A stretch of DNA of 64,000 nucleotides from Muricea muricata (taxonomy: Eukaryota > Cnidaria > Anthozoa > Malacalcyonacea > Plexauridae): positions 186,001-250,000 of the forward strand of contig CAWLCR010000062.1 of assembly GCA_963855995.1 (NCBI GenBank), read 5' to 3'. Below are positions 1 to 9,858 of the stretch, in pieces. Each line of letters starts with the position of its first letter. Position 1 is the first letter of the stretch. A program made the translations under genes and the position numbers. The notes below the pieces were generated by a model, which saw nothing but the letters and a program-made list of their open reading frames with translations, had not been told where the DNA came from and searched no databases.

Positions 1-448
1 ATACGTCTCCCCAAGCGGCATGTAATTGCAGAGATAAACCAGAATGCCCATTGGATGGTGCATGCCTGACAAAAAGCATTGTTTATCAAGCAGAGGTGAA
101 AACAGGTGATGGTCAAACAAAACAATACATTGGAATACACCATGCATACACCATGCATACACCATGCATAAACAATCTTTTAGAAATTCAAAATACCGGC
201 AGCACTCTACGGCTTTGTCAAAACACATCTGGGAATTGAAATCAAAAGCTAAAAGCTATGAAATAAAATGGCCAATTATGAAACGAGCGAAACCATGCCA
301 GTCTGGGACAAACCACTGTAGTCTATGTACCCAGGAGAAATTGTGTATTATTAACGCAAACAAAGAAACACTGCTGAACCAGAGATCGGAACTAATCTCT
401 AAATGTAGACATGAAAACAAATTTTACGCATGTAATTATAAACCTTAA
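1..448 (+). pseudogene. PLE-A right copy, 3' part (Penelope-like GIY-YIG region)
   Basis: This is the C-terminal part of a Penelope-like retroelement protein, entering from outside the window. It keeps a cysteine-rich linker (CNCR then CPLDG) and the segment leading to the YIG motif of a GIY-YIG endonuclease. The frame then breaks in three tandem 11-base repeats (ACACCATGCAT) at 137-169 and resumes as a second frame ending with the family-typical RSELISKCRHENKF block. It is the same sequence as 12046-12493. The repeats replaced the stretch holding the conserved Arg of the GIY-YIG core, so no active nuclease is expected. Confidence 0.85.
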
Positions 449-460
449 ACATTCTAACAT

Positions 461-504
461 TTAGTCTGAAGATCGCCAACGAGCGTGAAACTCCGAGTTA
501 CTGA
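461..504 (+). ncRNA. Hammerhead ribozyme-like motif, type I (PLE-A 3' end)
   Basis: The core CTGAAGA (466-472) and GAAA (487-490) are both present. Stem I pairs 461-465 with 500-504 (five pairs, one G-U). Stem II pairs CGC 474-476 with GCG 483-485, but its closing pair is a U-U mismatch (473/486). Stem III pairs ACU 490-492 with AGU 496-498 over a three-base loop. Cleavage would fall after U499. Small type-I hammerheads with short stem III are known from Penelope-like elements, and this one lies just after the PLE coding end. Activity is inferred; the stem II mismatch may weaken it. Confidence 0.7.
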
Positions 505-582
505 CTCTTATTTAGCATTTTGTTATTTTTATTTCTTACCAAAATTAATGGTTCTTAACTGTAAATAGTCACTTATGTGCCA

Positions 583-1138
<556 letters not shown>

Positions 1139-1401
1139 CACAGAGTAGAAATTACCAGAAGGTTCACTCTCGTCGAAACACGGCGCTTTTTCATATCAAG
1201 TTAAACAAGTGTAGTGCAGCTCGCTTCTTTCGATTCAAAAAACTCTTCACGTTAAAAATTGTGAAAATGATCATGCAGTATTAGTGTGATGAATGGAAAA
1301 TAACAATCCACTTGTTTAGGGCACTGGAACGAGCGCACCAAACTGCTTAAAGCGTGACTTGTGATTTAGAGTGAACCTTCTCGTTAATTTTCTATTCTGT
1401 G
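1139..1401. repeat. TIR element (MITE-like), ~263 bp
   Basis: Imperfect terminal inverted repeats of about 32-34 bases. The left end runs CACAGAGTAGAAATTACC into AGAAGGTTCACTCT; the right end is AGAGTGAACCTTCT into CTATTCTGTG. Internal segments around 1203 and 1308 are also partly inverted. There is no coding capacity and no clear target-site duplication, so the superfamily is unassigned. Confidence 0.6.
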
Positions 1402-1699
1402 CCCCAGTCAGAGTTAATGCAGTGTAGAAATTTAAGTAGAATACAGCAGGAAATGATGCTCCCAAAACTTCACCACTGGTGGTCCACGGTGGAATTTGTT
1501 GTTTTCCTTAGTATAAAAACGATTTTTTCATGAAATTGGTTTTCGGTTTTTTAAGGTAAAGTTTGCAGTTATTGCTCAGCAGTTGATGTTGCTTATTCTA
1601 ATTAAATTTAAACATTTCTGGTATGTTATATACTGTTAAAATCTTCCGCTTTTTAAGAGTACTTTCAATTGGTTACCATCCTTGTATTTACATTGTGTA
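1402..1699. other. No gene recognised; contains 12-bp palindrome ACCACTGGTGGT
   Basis: AT-rich sequence with one perfect palindrome near 1473-1484. The equivalent palindrome is the right breakpoint of the large deletion at 60668. A-type and B-type units differ at 1509 (A versus G). Confidence 0.6.
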
Positions 1700-3085
1700 A
1701 GTCGTTGTTAATCTTATTTTCAATTCATGGACCTAGATTTGATCCTTGTGGTACACCACATATTATTTTGTTCAATTGTAAATTAATTCCTTGAACTATG
1801 CTTTTTTTGCGTTCTGTTATTTAAGTACGATTTGAATAGGCTAAGTGCAACACCATCAATTCCATATAATTGCAGTGTTGCCAAAAGGATTTCATGGCTG
1901 ATTGTGTCAAAGGCTTTTAAAGTCAAGAAATAAAACGCCATTTATCCATATTAAGTAAATACTGGTCTGTTATTTGCATAAGGGCAGTTTCCGTTGAGGG
2001 ACACTATCGAAAACCCGATTGTTGGTTGACAATAATATTGTTGTCATGCAAATAGGTAATTAACTTATCAGAAACGAGTTTTAGCTACTAGATTTCTGCA
2101 ATTGCAGGTATCACGGATATTGGTCTGTGATCTGCACATTCACTATTGTCGTCAGCTTTAAAAACTGGCGTAACATTACTCTGTTTTAAGTTGCCAGGAA
2201 AAATTGCAGTTTCTAAGACCAAGTTAAAGCTTTTTATTATATAAAGTACAGTGCTTTATAAGGATTTCGAGCACTGATAAAACTGATAATCTCACATGTT
2301 AGATTATTTATGATAATTAATTTCACAGGTGAAAATTATCCCTTTTCAAACAATCACCAATCTTAGCTTCTGGGCATTTTATATTGGTGGAAAGCCGGTA
2401 GTGTATATAATAAACAGGAAAATACATGAATGCTTGTATATACATGAGTTCTCGTGTAGAACATGATATTTCTCACTTGTTCGCTGCGCTTACTTGTGTG
2501 AGATATCATGTTCAACACTCGAAATAAATCTGCATGGTATTTCCGCGCACCCATGTATTATTCTCTATATGATTAATAATTATAGTGTTTTGCATATAGA
2601 CTGACCCGCAGCTTTTAGCAGTTTATTTGTAATTTTGTCATTTCCTGCTGACTTATCTGGTTTAATCTTGATTATGGCGTTAGTCAACTAATCTTCCGAG
2701 ATTTTTTCAAGCTAAATTGACTGCAGCTTGGTTCAACATATTTAGGAGGGTCGAGATTATTGGTAGTTAACCTGTAGTTTCAGCTAGCTTAGGCCTAGTC
2801 TCACAGAAATATTTGTTGAATTCGTTCGCTATTTTACCAGGATCAGTGACTGTCTATGTGTCCGTCAACTTCGAGTTGAATTATAACTGTTAATAATTAT
2901 CCTTGGTATTTTTACTGTTCTCCATTTTAGTTTTAAAGTAATGAGCTTTTGTGTTCCTTATTATTTTGCTAACTTGATTTCGGGATTTCTTATATGAGCT
3001 TGATAGTATGTCGCGGAATTCAATTTTACTGCTTTCTTTCAATAGTTTTCGCATCCTCGTTTTTAGTCTTTACGATGTCTTTAAG
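1700..3085 (-). pseudogene. Non-LTR retrotransposon RT relic (CR1/L2/Jockey-like)
   Basis: Reading the minus strand gives reverse-transcriptase landmarks in the right order but in broken frames. An upstream helical segment (KLNSATYYQAHIRNPEIK) lies at about 2965-3030. A segment like KPDKSAGNDKITNKLLKAA lies at about 2610-2670. VTPVFKADD followed by HRPISVIP lies at about 2110-2185. KAFDTISHEILLATLQLYG lies at about 1855-1920, and CGVPQGSNLGP at about 1730-1762. These match the fingers and palm of CR1/L2/Jockey-type RTs. The catalytic YADD-type box is not found, and there are many stops and shifts. A hairpin-bearing segment separates the KAAG and VTPVFK parts. It is a dead, 5'- and 3'-truncated copy. 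Confidence 0.8.
2270..2580. repeat. Hairpin-bearing insertion inside the RT relic
   Basis: About 300 bases interrupt the RT homology. Inside are inverted arms GAACATGATAT...CTCAC (2459-2476) and GTGAGATATCATGTTC (2497-2513) around a 20-base loop. A 63-codon minus frame here (2363-2554) mostly crosses this hairpin and is probably not a gene. Exact ends and target duplication are unclear. Confidence 0.5.
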
Positions 3086-3094
3086 GTTTGCGAT

Positions 3095-3269
3095 GAGGTA
3101 GTAGAGAGGTTCAGATTTGGCTTCCAATACCTCTTACCGCTACTTTAATCTACCTTTCAGCCAATCAGATGCGCCAGATCTACCCGATTAACCAATCAAT
3201 TTGTTTAAAAATTGGGAAAAGGCAGTCGTAGTGGTAGAGGAAGTCAAATCTAAACCTCATTAGTACCTC
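3095..3269. repeat. MITE with ~31-bp TIRs
   Basis: The left end GAGGTAGTAGAGAGGTTCAG continues to TTTGGCTTCC. The reverse complement of the right end reads GAGGTACTAATGAGGTTTAG and on to TTTGACTTCC, about 6 mismatches in 31 bases. The inner parts (TACCTCTTACCGCTAC versus GTAGTGGTAGAGG) extend the pairing. It is 175 bp and non-coding, and it abuts the RT relic. Confidence 0.65.
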
Positions 3270-5422
3270 TGGTCGGTTTGTCGATAAGTTGTTGTAATGA
3301 TAGAGGGGATGCAAAGATAATAGTTACAACGATACGAGGCGTTTTAACGAAAGAAATTTATAAGCGTTCAACCACACGGTAACTTTTATACTGTCAGTAT
3401 AATCATAAACGTGTCGTGTAACAAGAAACAAGAGTGATCTTATGTAACAGCCAAAAACACTAGGAAAAGTAGAACTTTGCTATTTCCTGTGCGGAGCGTA
3501 CATTCGCCAAGGCACAAGTTTCACGGCGCCCTAAATCGAACCTGAAATACACCAAAGCTTAATATCATTTTGTTCTTCTTTCATCATACTGTAGCTTCTC
3601 AGACTTTTTAACCGAATTGAGCATTCACTGGAAACCAGTCCTATTATAACTTGTTATATTTGTAAACTTCTTCATAGCATCATCATTCTATGATTATGTC
3701 ATCGCCGCTCGTCACTTCAACAATCGGACTCACGACGGAGATGATTCATCAACGGTAAAATTAATGTTGTTTCTCTGGCTCTGCTGCCGAAAAAGGGATT
3801 CGGAATCCGAGCCTTTCCGATAACAAGGAAAGATGATCATAGATATATTTCTGACGAAGGACGTTTAGAAGTAGCAACAAAATAGTTTCAGTTTGTATAT
3901 GAGAAGTAGCAACAAAATATTTTCAGTTTTGTAATGAAAGAAAGCCCAATTCACGATGTCGTTGTATACAAATATTAATAAATGAAGTATTATAACTTAC
4001 CAAGAGGTTAGGCTGTGTCCCAGCCATACCGAACCTATATAAAGAAAAACTGAAGACTCTGTATGAAACTATGAAGTATTATGTATGTTGCCCTGACACG
4101 CAGCAAACTAAACAAACGCACAAGCTTGCTGATGTTTTAAAAAGTAACCTGCATGCCTTGTAAGGAGAATCTCGTAACTTCATATTAGTTTATATATGGA
4201 TAACAGTAGCAATCAAATCTAAAATCTCCTTACCATGGCATAGCAACATATAGGGTAATTATTTACAAGAAATCGCCGGGTTCCTTTTATGCTTCAGAAA
4301 ACAACAAGAAACTTTCTGAGGATAATTTTTTTTTACTGTATGCGTATCTTGCGATAAAAAAGATGAGATAATAAATGTATGCGGATAGTGCAAGTTTGGT
4401 GAGTAGTTATGGTGCCGTGTGTACGTACATGTCTATCGTATGAAACAAATCTAAACTTTGAAAATATGTCACAATAACCTAGCTACAAACAGTACAACCT
4501 ACTTGCAACGGTTATAATTAAAATTACAAATACCTTTTACTTTTATCTCGTATTGTGATCGGTAATTCGTTTAAAATAGAAACAACATAGGTGTAATACA
4601 AAATATCATAGTTTTTTGGCTGGCCATTTTCCCTCGCGCCCGTCTCAGTTTTACAGAAATACGGCCAGCTCGCTGGCTACCCTTCCCCTTGCAATATTTT
4701 CTATAGATCGAAAAATGTTTGTGGCAATTGCTCGTGACATGACATTCCCATTCAAATCTGTTTTTAGGTCGAGTAATTAATAATTTATTTCTAATAATCA
4801 TGGCCAATCATGTCGGCCATAATATGTCTCGTGCAGTGGCTTTACAGCATATGTGATAAAACACTCCTGATTAGTATTCTTTACATTTACAACTCTTGTG
4901 CTTGTGTTTTTTCGTGTATTTTATACCAACATAGTACATGAAACACATTTGGGTTTCATCTTGGACCAGTATCTTAGAGAAGAATTTGATCACATGTATT
5001 ACTATATATAAGCTACTGTTTTACCTGTTTGTGAATTTTGCGCTAATTTACTATATAAACGTTCTACTTTAATTCTTTCGCTCCCGATATTTTGAGATAA
5101 AAAAACAAATAATCAATCAGTTTGCTATATTGGATTAAGTTATGTACTACTTCAAAACTTACTTTGTTACGTGTGCATATTCATGCACCATATATAATCT
5201 TCGAGGCCAGTCCTTAATTAAAGGATGCATTAACTGGTACAGGGTATACACTCTTGAATTAGAAAAATCTATTAGCACAGATGAAAAGAGCATACTAAAT
5301 TTGGTCGTAGAGTATAGTAACATGTGTAAGATATAGTCCTGTGAAGTTTTCAAATTTTGTATACTTTTGTATTACGCGCGAAGAAGTGATACCACATTTC
5401 TAGGGAATTGGGACATTAAGAC
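3270..5422. other. Intergenic stretch without a recognised gene
   Basis: No frame here looks like a protein. Visible structure: a 17-base palindrome TTATACTG-T-CAGTATAA (3386-3402); a 35-base imperfect direct duplication (3867-3901 and 3902-3936, starting AGAAGTAGCAACAAAATA); and a more GC-rich patch at 4611-4690 with inverted GGCTGGCCA/GGCCAGC words. Small overlapping frames on both strands at 5142-5353 and a minus frame at 4571-4807 have no recognisable features. Confidence 0.6.
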
Positions 5423-5870
5423 GTGTTTATGCAACGAAATTTCACCCCCACGTTTTTTGACCTCAGTGTAGAGATAACGAAAAATGGGTCTTGGTAACTT
5501 CTTTGACAGAAGTTCATTGCCTGGCTTCTTTCGTGAGAAATTTAGCTTTGAATAATATGCGAATATCATACTTATGACATCACAGTGCATAATGTATTTT
5601 AAAACAACATAGATTTTTCGAACAATTGAATTTTGTCGAACAAATTCCAAAATTATAACTTACAAATTTATCATGGATACTGTAAGAGAAATTCCTACAG
5701 CAGTAAAAACTCATTATGCACGGTGATGTTATAAGTATGGTATTTGCATATTATTCAAAGCCAAATTTCTCACGAAAGAAGCAAAATGATGAACTTCTTA
5801 CCAACCCATTTTACGTTAACTTTACACTGAGGCCATAAAACTTTGGGGTGAAATTTCGTTGCATAAACAC
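5423..5870. repeat. Foldback element / inverted duplication, ~160-170-bp arms
   Basis: The left arm 5423-5594 (starting GTGTTTATGCAACGAAATTT) is repeated in inverse at 5712-5870 with moderate divergence and small indels. About 117 bases separate the arms. The arms share words such as CTTCTTTCGTGAGAAATTT and TTGAATAATATGC. The arms are much less alike than the units are, so the inverted duplication predates the array. A 92-codon minus frame covering the left arm (5372-5650) is not persuasive. Confidence 0.7.
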
Positions 5871-6022
5871 TTTAATTATGTACTCTTTGGAAATTCTTTG
5901 TCATTTTCAAAAAATACATATTAATGTTTATATTTTATTTAAAATAACAAAGAATTTGTTAAGTTTGTTTCACATTTAACATGTTTGTTCATGTACATTT
6001 AAGTGGGTACTTTTCATTTTAG

Positions 6023-6235
6023 CTTGAAAAAGACAACGAGCTGAAGCACGAGAAAGAAAAGAAAAAGGTGAAGAATGGCCAACTAAGGCATTCAGTCATT
6101 TTATCTCATAGCCTGTCCCACACGAAAACCAAAATAAATAGTAATATCACGAGTGTGAAAGGAGAATCACCCAGTGAACTCCATATAATTATACCTGAAG
6201 CGATAACTTGGCCGCCATCTTTGAAGCCCAATTGA
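6023..6235 (+). other. Exon-like open frame after a 3' splice-site motif
   Basis: CTTTTCATTTTAG ends at 6022 and is followed by 70 sense codons and TGA. The start is charged and helix-prone (LEKDNELKHEKEKKK), the rest is Ser/Thr-rich, and there is no ATG near the start. The stop falls inside the left arm of the next MITE, so the exon, if real, was cut or terminated by that insertion. No donor partner or poly(A) signal is obvious. It could be chance. Confidence 0.25.
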
Positions 6236-6404
6236 AGGCCGCCATTGATAACCGCGGGAGGCGCAAAACTTGCCAATTTCAAATGCTGTTTACAACTCTA
6301 GAATAACGCCCTTTTAACACTGTTTCACGTCTTCAAGATATTTGGCTTAAAACAGTGTTGAAAACAGCGGCTCTTGGTTATCAATGGCGGCCGTCAATTT
6401 GGCC
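6226..6404. repeat. MITE with ~28-bp TIRs (GGCCGCCATTGATAACC)
   Basis: The left end GCCCAATTGAAGGCCGCCAT continues to TGATAACC and is matched by the inverted right end GGTTATCAATGGCGGCC...CAATTTGGCC. A second inner inverted pair, AACACTGTTT (6316-6325) and AAACAGTGTT (6350-6359), makes the whole element foldable. It is 179 bp and non-coding. Confidence 0.65.
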
Positions 6405-8046
6405 TCAGGCCTACACTGCGAAATGCTAGCTCTGGTGTCATATAAGTGTAAATGGCACCTTGACAAGTGTCATTAATCTCGAGTGGAAATAATCAGCTAT
6501 ACTTTAGCCAAATTCTTAATTAGTTTCGACTTTTCTAACCCTAGCTTTCGAAGCCATAAAGACAACTGTCTGTGGTCATACGATGCAGATTTAACAAAAC
6601 GTCTCAAGGCACAGACGACAGGAAAGTAGTAAACGTACATTAATCTATAGACTATTTGCATAATGTCTTTCTAAATCTGGCCTGTTCAATGAATGTAGCA
6701 ATGGCAGGCTGCAATTTAGTTAGCTAAATATTTTTTATATTGTTCCCGCACAGAAATTGCTCTTCAAGTCTAATTTTTCATATATGCAAGAAGTGTGAGT
6801 TTTGCAATGTTGAATCGGCAAATGTTTATATTTTTATAATACCGGCACTTATTTACATCCAATTTACACTCAAATAAATCTTTTCCATTAGGCACACAGC
6901 AGTTCTCATATGTAGACTATTTTATAGCCTGATGTCAAATTTGTCGACTTCGAATTTCTCGCCGGCGATTTTCTCTTTGGCTGTTAGATGTTCTAGATTG
7001 TGATTGCCAATTGCCAATAATTTATTATTCGTCATTAAATCATAATTTATTTAACTTAATTGCTTATTTCACAGTTGTTGTCATATTTTACATTAAGAAT
7101 AAAATTTGTAGATATTTATTAATGATTATCAATGGTTCCACAACGACATATACTGAAATATGGAATAATATGTTTGATATGAAATATTGATTATAAATTT
7201 TCAATACTTATTCAATTCTATTTTTTGTGTTAATTCGGGGTCCAAAGAGGATTTCTTAACATAATTATGGACTGGGTTAGTTGATTTGTATAAGTTAGGC
7301 TGTGATTATAATCACATTAGAAAGTTTGTAAAATGAGTAATGGTGACATCACGAGTTAATTGGTAAAGAAGCGGTATATGTCGTTTGAAACGGTTGTAAA
7401 GAGTATAGTGAACGTCTCAGAAGTTTTCCTTTGCATTTTCTCTTAGTCTTGGCTTAGTTAATTTTAACGATGAGAAATTGTGTGTGTATACTACAGACTT
7501 GCACGCTTTATTAAGATTTTAAAAGGTAAAGCTGGTGAGTTTTCAACGATTTCATTAATTAAAGTGCATCCGATAGCTGCAAAGTAACTTTGGGATGAAG
7601 CATTATAAAATCGCACGTCATGTTGCCATACTCACACACATGGTTGTCATATATAGATTAGGAGGCTGCATCAAAGAAGTAGACTGCAATCATGCACAAA
7701 TGTGGTAAAAAGAGTAATGGTATTATACTCTGCCTGAACACTGTTCGTTAGAAGTCAAGTATAATATACTCTTTTTAGTCAACAGCCATCAACAACATCA
7801 CATCATCATTATCATTTACCCAATATGTAAAATAGTACAGCAGTATTGAATTATAAAAATCATTTACATGACATTAAATGTCAGTGGCCAAGAAAAGTAA
7901 CCGCACGAGTGTTGCCGTGCGAACGAAATAAATTGCATTCAAGTTCTACAAATTTTTGTAGTCATTACAAAGTATAGGTAAATGTTTCACGGTCAATTAA
8001 TTAATGTTTTTATTTTCGCGAAAATGAAGTGGGAGTATCCTTTTAC
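6405..8046. other. Intergenic stretch; one small foldback at 7706-7777
   Basis: AT-rich DNA with no convincing frame. The inverted pair TAAAAAGAGTA..TATTATACT (7706-7729) and AGTATAATATACTCTTTTTA (7758-7777) forms a 72-base foldback. The final part is the downstream region of the minus-strand gene. Confidence 0.6.
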
Positions 8047-8071
8047 TTTATTTATTATTACTTTATTTATT
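8047..8071 (-). terminator. Cluster of four AATAAA poly(A) signals
   Basis: On the minus strand AATAAA occurs at 8066-8071, 8062-8067, 8051-8056 and 8047-8052. That is about 27-50 bases past the stop codon of the 231-residue frame, the expected place for 3'-end processing signals of that gene. Confidence 0.65.
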
Positions 8072-8097
8072 AATTCAAGTCGTAAAAAACGTCAGTG

Positions 8098-8793
8098 TTA
8101 TTCGCCAAATTTTCGGCCCAACCTTTCGTACATTTCTTGAAGATGTTGTAATGCCAACAACATATCTTCTCGCTTGTCATCGTCGTTGCTACATTCTTCA
8201 TTGATAACCGCCTCCATTTCTTCATATGTACCAAGATTTGGGTGAGCTGTATCCAAGCGCGAGGACTTAAGCTCCTTCACTATTCCCAGGAACCAATCTT
8301 CAAAGATTTCTTCATTAAGACCTTTCAGACGTGCTGAGGCTTTTTCTCGCACTCTTTGATCTTTCATATTACCAATTTTTTCTTTCAATGATTTCAAATT
8401 CGCTCCATACCTGGCCCTTTTACTTGTCTTGTCCTCACCCGGAAAGACGTACTCTGACACAAGTATTTCTAACTTGTATGCAATTTGACCTAATTTTAGT
8501 ATACGTTTTTGTTTTTCAAATTCGCTTTCCAACTTTTTAAAATCTGCGATGACTTTTTTCATTTCCTCGTTCTCCTTGAGCAGTTGTTGATTTGTCTTCT
8601 CCAAAACTTCAATTCTTTTTTCGTATTCCTTCTTTTGCTCATCATGTATGGCATTAATTTGCTTCACTGTTTCACTCCAATCTTCTGCCAGTCTGCCAAA
8701 CTTTGCGTACAACTCAGCGGTCTCAATTTTCGAATTTCTGACAACATTGTGCATTTTCTGGACTTCTCTGCGAAGAAGGAAGTTTTCATCCAT
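8098..8793 (-). CDS. Coiled-coil protein with helical C-terminal R-x4-H-P domain, copy 1
   Basis: I do not recognise a named family. The 231 residues begin MDENFLLRRE. Residues ~40-100 are strongly heptad-like and rich in Lys/Glu (around EKRIEVLEKTNQQLLKENEE). Residues ~101-231 look like a separate, mainly helical domain with IAYKLEILVSEYVFPGED, an acidic stretch around 200-210 and the motif R179-LDTA-H184-P185. No signal peptide or membrane segment is seen, so the protein is probably cytosolic or nuclear. A polypyrimidine tract and AG end at 8800, six bases before this ATG, so translation may start further up in the exon at 9218-9286, which joins in frame. AATAAA signals follow the stop. It is the only intact, complex frame in the unit. 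R-x4-H resembles the HEPN-type motif, but that is speculation. Confidence 0.75.
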   Translation of the reverse strand: MDENFLLRREVQKMHNVVRNSKIETAELYAKFGRLAEDWSETVKQINAIHDEQKKEYEKRIEVLEKTNQQLLKENEEMKKVIADFKKLESEFEKQKRILKLGQIAYKLEILVSEYVFPGEDKTSKRARYGANLKSLKEKIGNMKDQRVREKASARLKGLNEEIFEDWFLGIVKELKSSRLDTAHPNLGTYEEMEAVINEECSNDDDKREDMLLALQHLQEMYERLGRKFGE

Positions 8794-8799
8794 GAGGCT

Positions 8800-9217
8800 C
8801 TAAAGAGGAAAGTTTTATATCATGCAACTGCTATTAATCTGTAATCTGTTATTTATTTTATTAATTTTTTATCAAATTATTTTTTACCATTGAATTATTA
8901 TGTTTTGGCCATTGAGTGCATATACGAACACCGTGATTCAAAAAGTGAGATTTTTTCAAATTTTACTCCGCGCTATGCTGCGCAAGCCTGTTATAACTAA
9001 ATATGAGGTCGAGACATCAAGGATGCATAAGGTCAGAGTCCCACAGTATACGCGATATCAATAACGATAAACTTCGTTTTTGTTATTTTTCAGTTTTTTA
9101 AACTCGAATGTATACATGCAAATCTAATATAGACATTGTTAAATTTATTCCTATATTGCCTCGGTGGATACTTATACTAGTTGTTTTTACTGTATAATTA
9201 CTACGCTCAGTACTTAC
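8800..9217 (-). other. Predicted intron of the coiled-coil gene
   Basis: On the minus strand it begins GTAAGTACTGAG directly after 9218 and ends CTTTCCTCTTTAG at 8800, both good consensus sites, for a length of 418. A plus-strand inverted word pair CCGCGC/GCGCAAG lies near 8968. Nothing else is recognised. Confidence 0.5.
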
Positions 9218-9286
9218 GTTCACGGCACCTTGCATCCCAGTGCCCCCTTGCAATCTGATACCTACAGTCCGCTGTACAAGCGCGTG
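9218..9286 (-). other. Predicted upstream exon of the coiled-coil gene (69 nt)
   Basis: It is bounded on the minus strand by CTCTTTTTAG at its 5' side and GTAAGT at its 3' side. The 69 bases contain 23 sense codons ([13 protein letters not shown]...AVN) in exactly the phase that joins AGC-CTC-ATG of the downstream exon, adding an alternative start in MQGAVNSLMDENF. A second frame is also open, so coding is likely but not certain; it could be 5' UTR. Its 5' acceptor implies another exon further up, beyond the TA tract. Confidence 0.45.
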
Positions 9287-9352
9287 CTAAAAAGAGACAC
9301 AGAGCTGCAATATTCAGCATTTATCTATATTCATCTATATCATCTATCTCAT

Positions 9353-9382
9353 ATGTATATATATATATATATAGATATATAT

Positions 9383-9458
<76 letters not shown>

Positions 9459-9497
9459 TATATATATATATACATATATATAGATATATATATTATA

Positions 9498-9591
<94 letters not shown>
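9353..9591. repeat. Compound (TA)n microsatellite 2
   Basis: TA repeats with fixed interruptions (TAGATA, TAAATA, TTTATA, TACATA, TATTATATC) in the left two-thirds and a pure (TA)n tail on the right. The interruptions are largely shared between units; the pure tail varies in length. Confidence 0.95.
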
Positions 9592-9592
<1 letters not shown>

Positions 9593-9777
9593 ATAAAATA
9601 TAGACAGGTTTGACTCTGGTTGATAAGAAACGTTAAAATTACGTTTATTTTAAAAGATATACTACAAGACGTTTCGACCAGTGACTTAGGCCTTCGTCAG
9701 GTACAATGACTATCTAAATTCAAAACTGAATAATATATACTGGGTTCAAAAGTTAATTAGCTAAGAAGTGTTTTATA

Positions 9778-9840
9778 AACCGCCGGTATCTCTATGTGGT
9801 CATTTCCTGCGTTTAAATCCTTGAGAGAGTACCACGCTTC
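9778..9840 (-). pseudogene. PLE-B left copy, last codons
   Basis: The minus strand reads EAWYSLKDLNAGNDH then IEIPAVYKTLLS and a stop, the same protein end as the right copy. It keeps Ile-Glu-Ile and Tyr where the right copy has Arg-Glu-Ile and Phe, so the two arms had diverged before array amplification. Confidence 0.65.
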
Positions 9841-9858
9841 TGAGAATACATCTACTTC

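Noticed and set aside
2363-2554. 63-codon minus-strand frame
   Set aside because: Lies across the hairpin insertion in the RT relic; no protein-like features.
4611-4690. Possible SINE or structural RNA in a GC-richer patch
   Set aside because: No A/B box pair, no tRNA cloverleaf and no poly-A tail could be seen.
4571-4807. 78-codon minus-strand frame, basic
   Set aside because: Conserved between units only because all DNA is; no domain, splice or poly(A) support seen.
5142-5353. Overlapping 64-codon frames on both strands
   Set aside because: Mutually antisense and without recognisable protein features.
8812-8819. TATA box (TATAAAA on the minus strand) for the coiled-coil gene
   Set aside because: Only ~20 bases before the ATG, so transcription would start at or inside the frame; the polypyrimidine-AG there fits a splice acceptor better.
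8331-8844. Plus-strand frames of 69 and 111 codons over the coiled-coil gene
   Set aside because: Antisense shadows of the minus-strand coding sequence; Phe/Leu-rich as expected from antisense of Lys/Glu codons.
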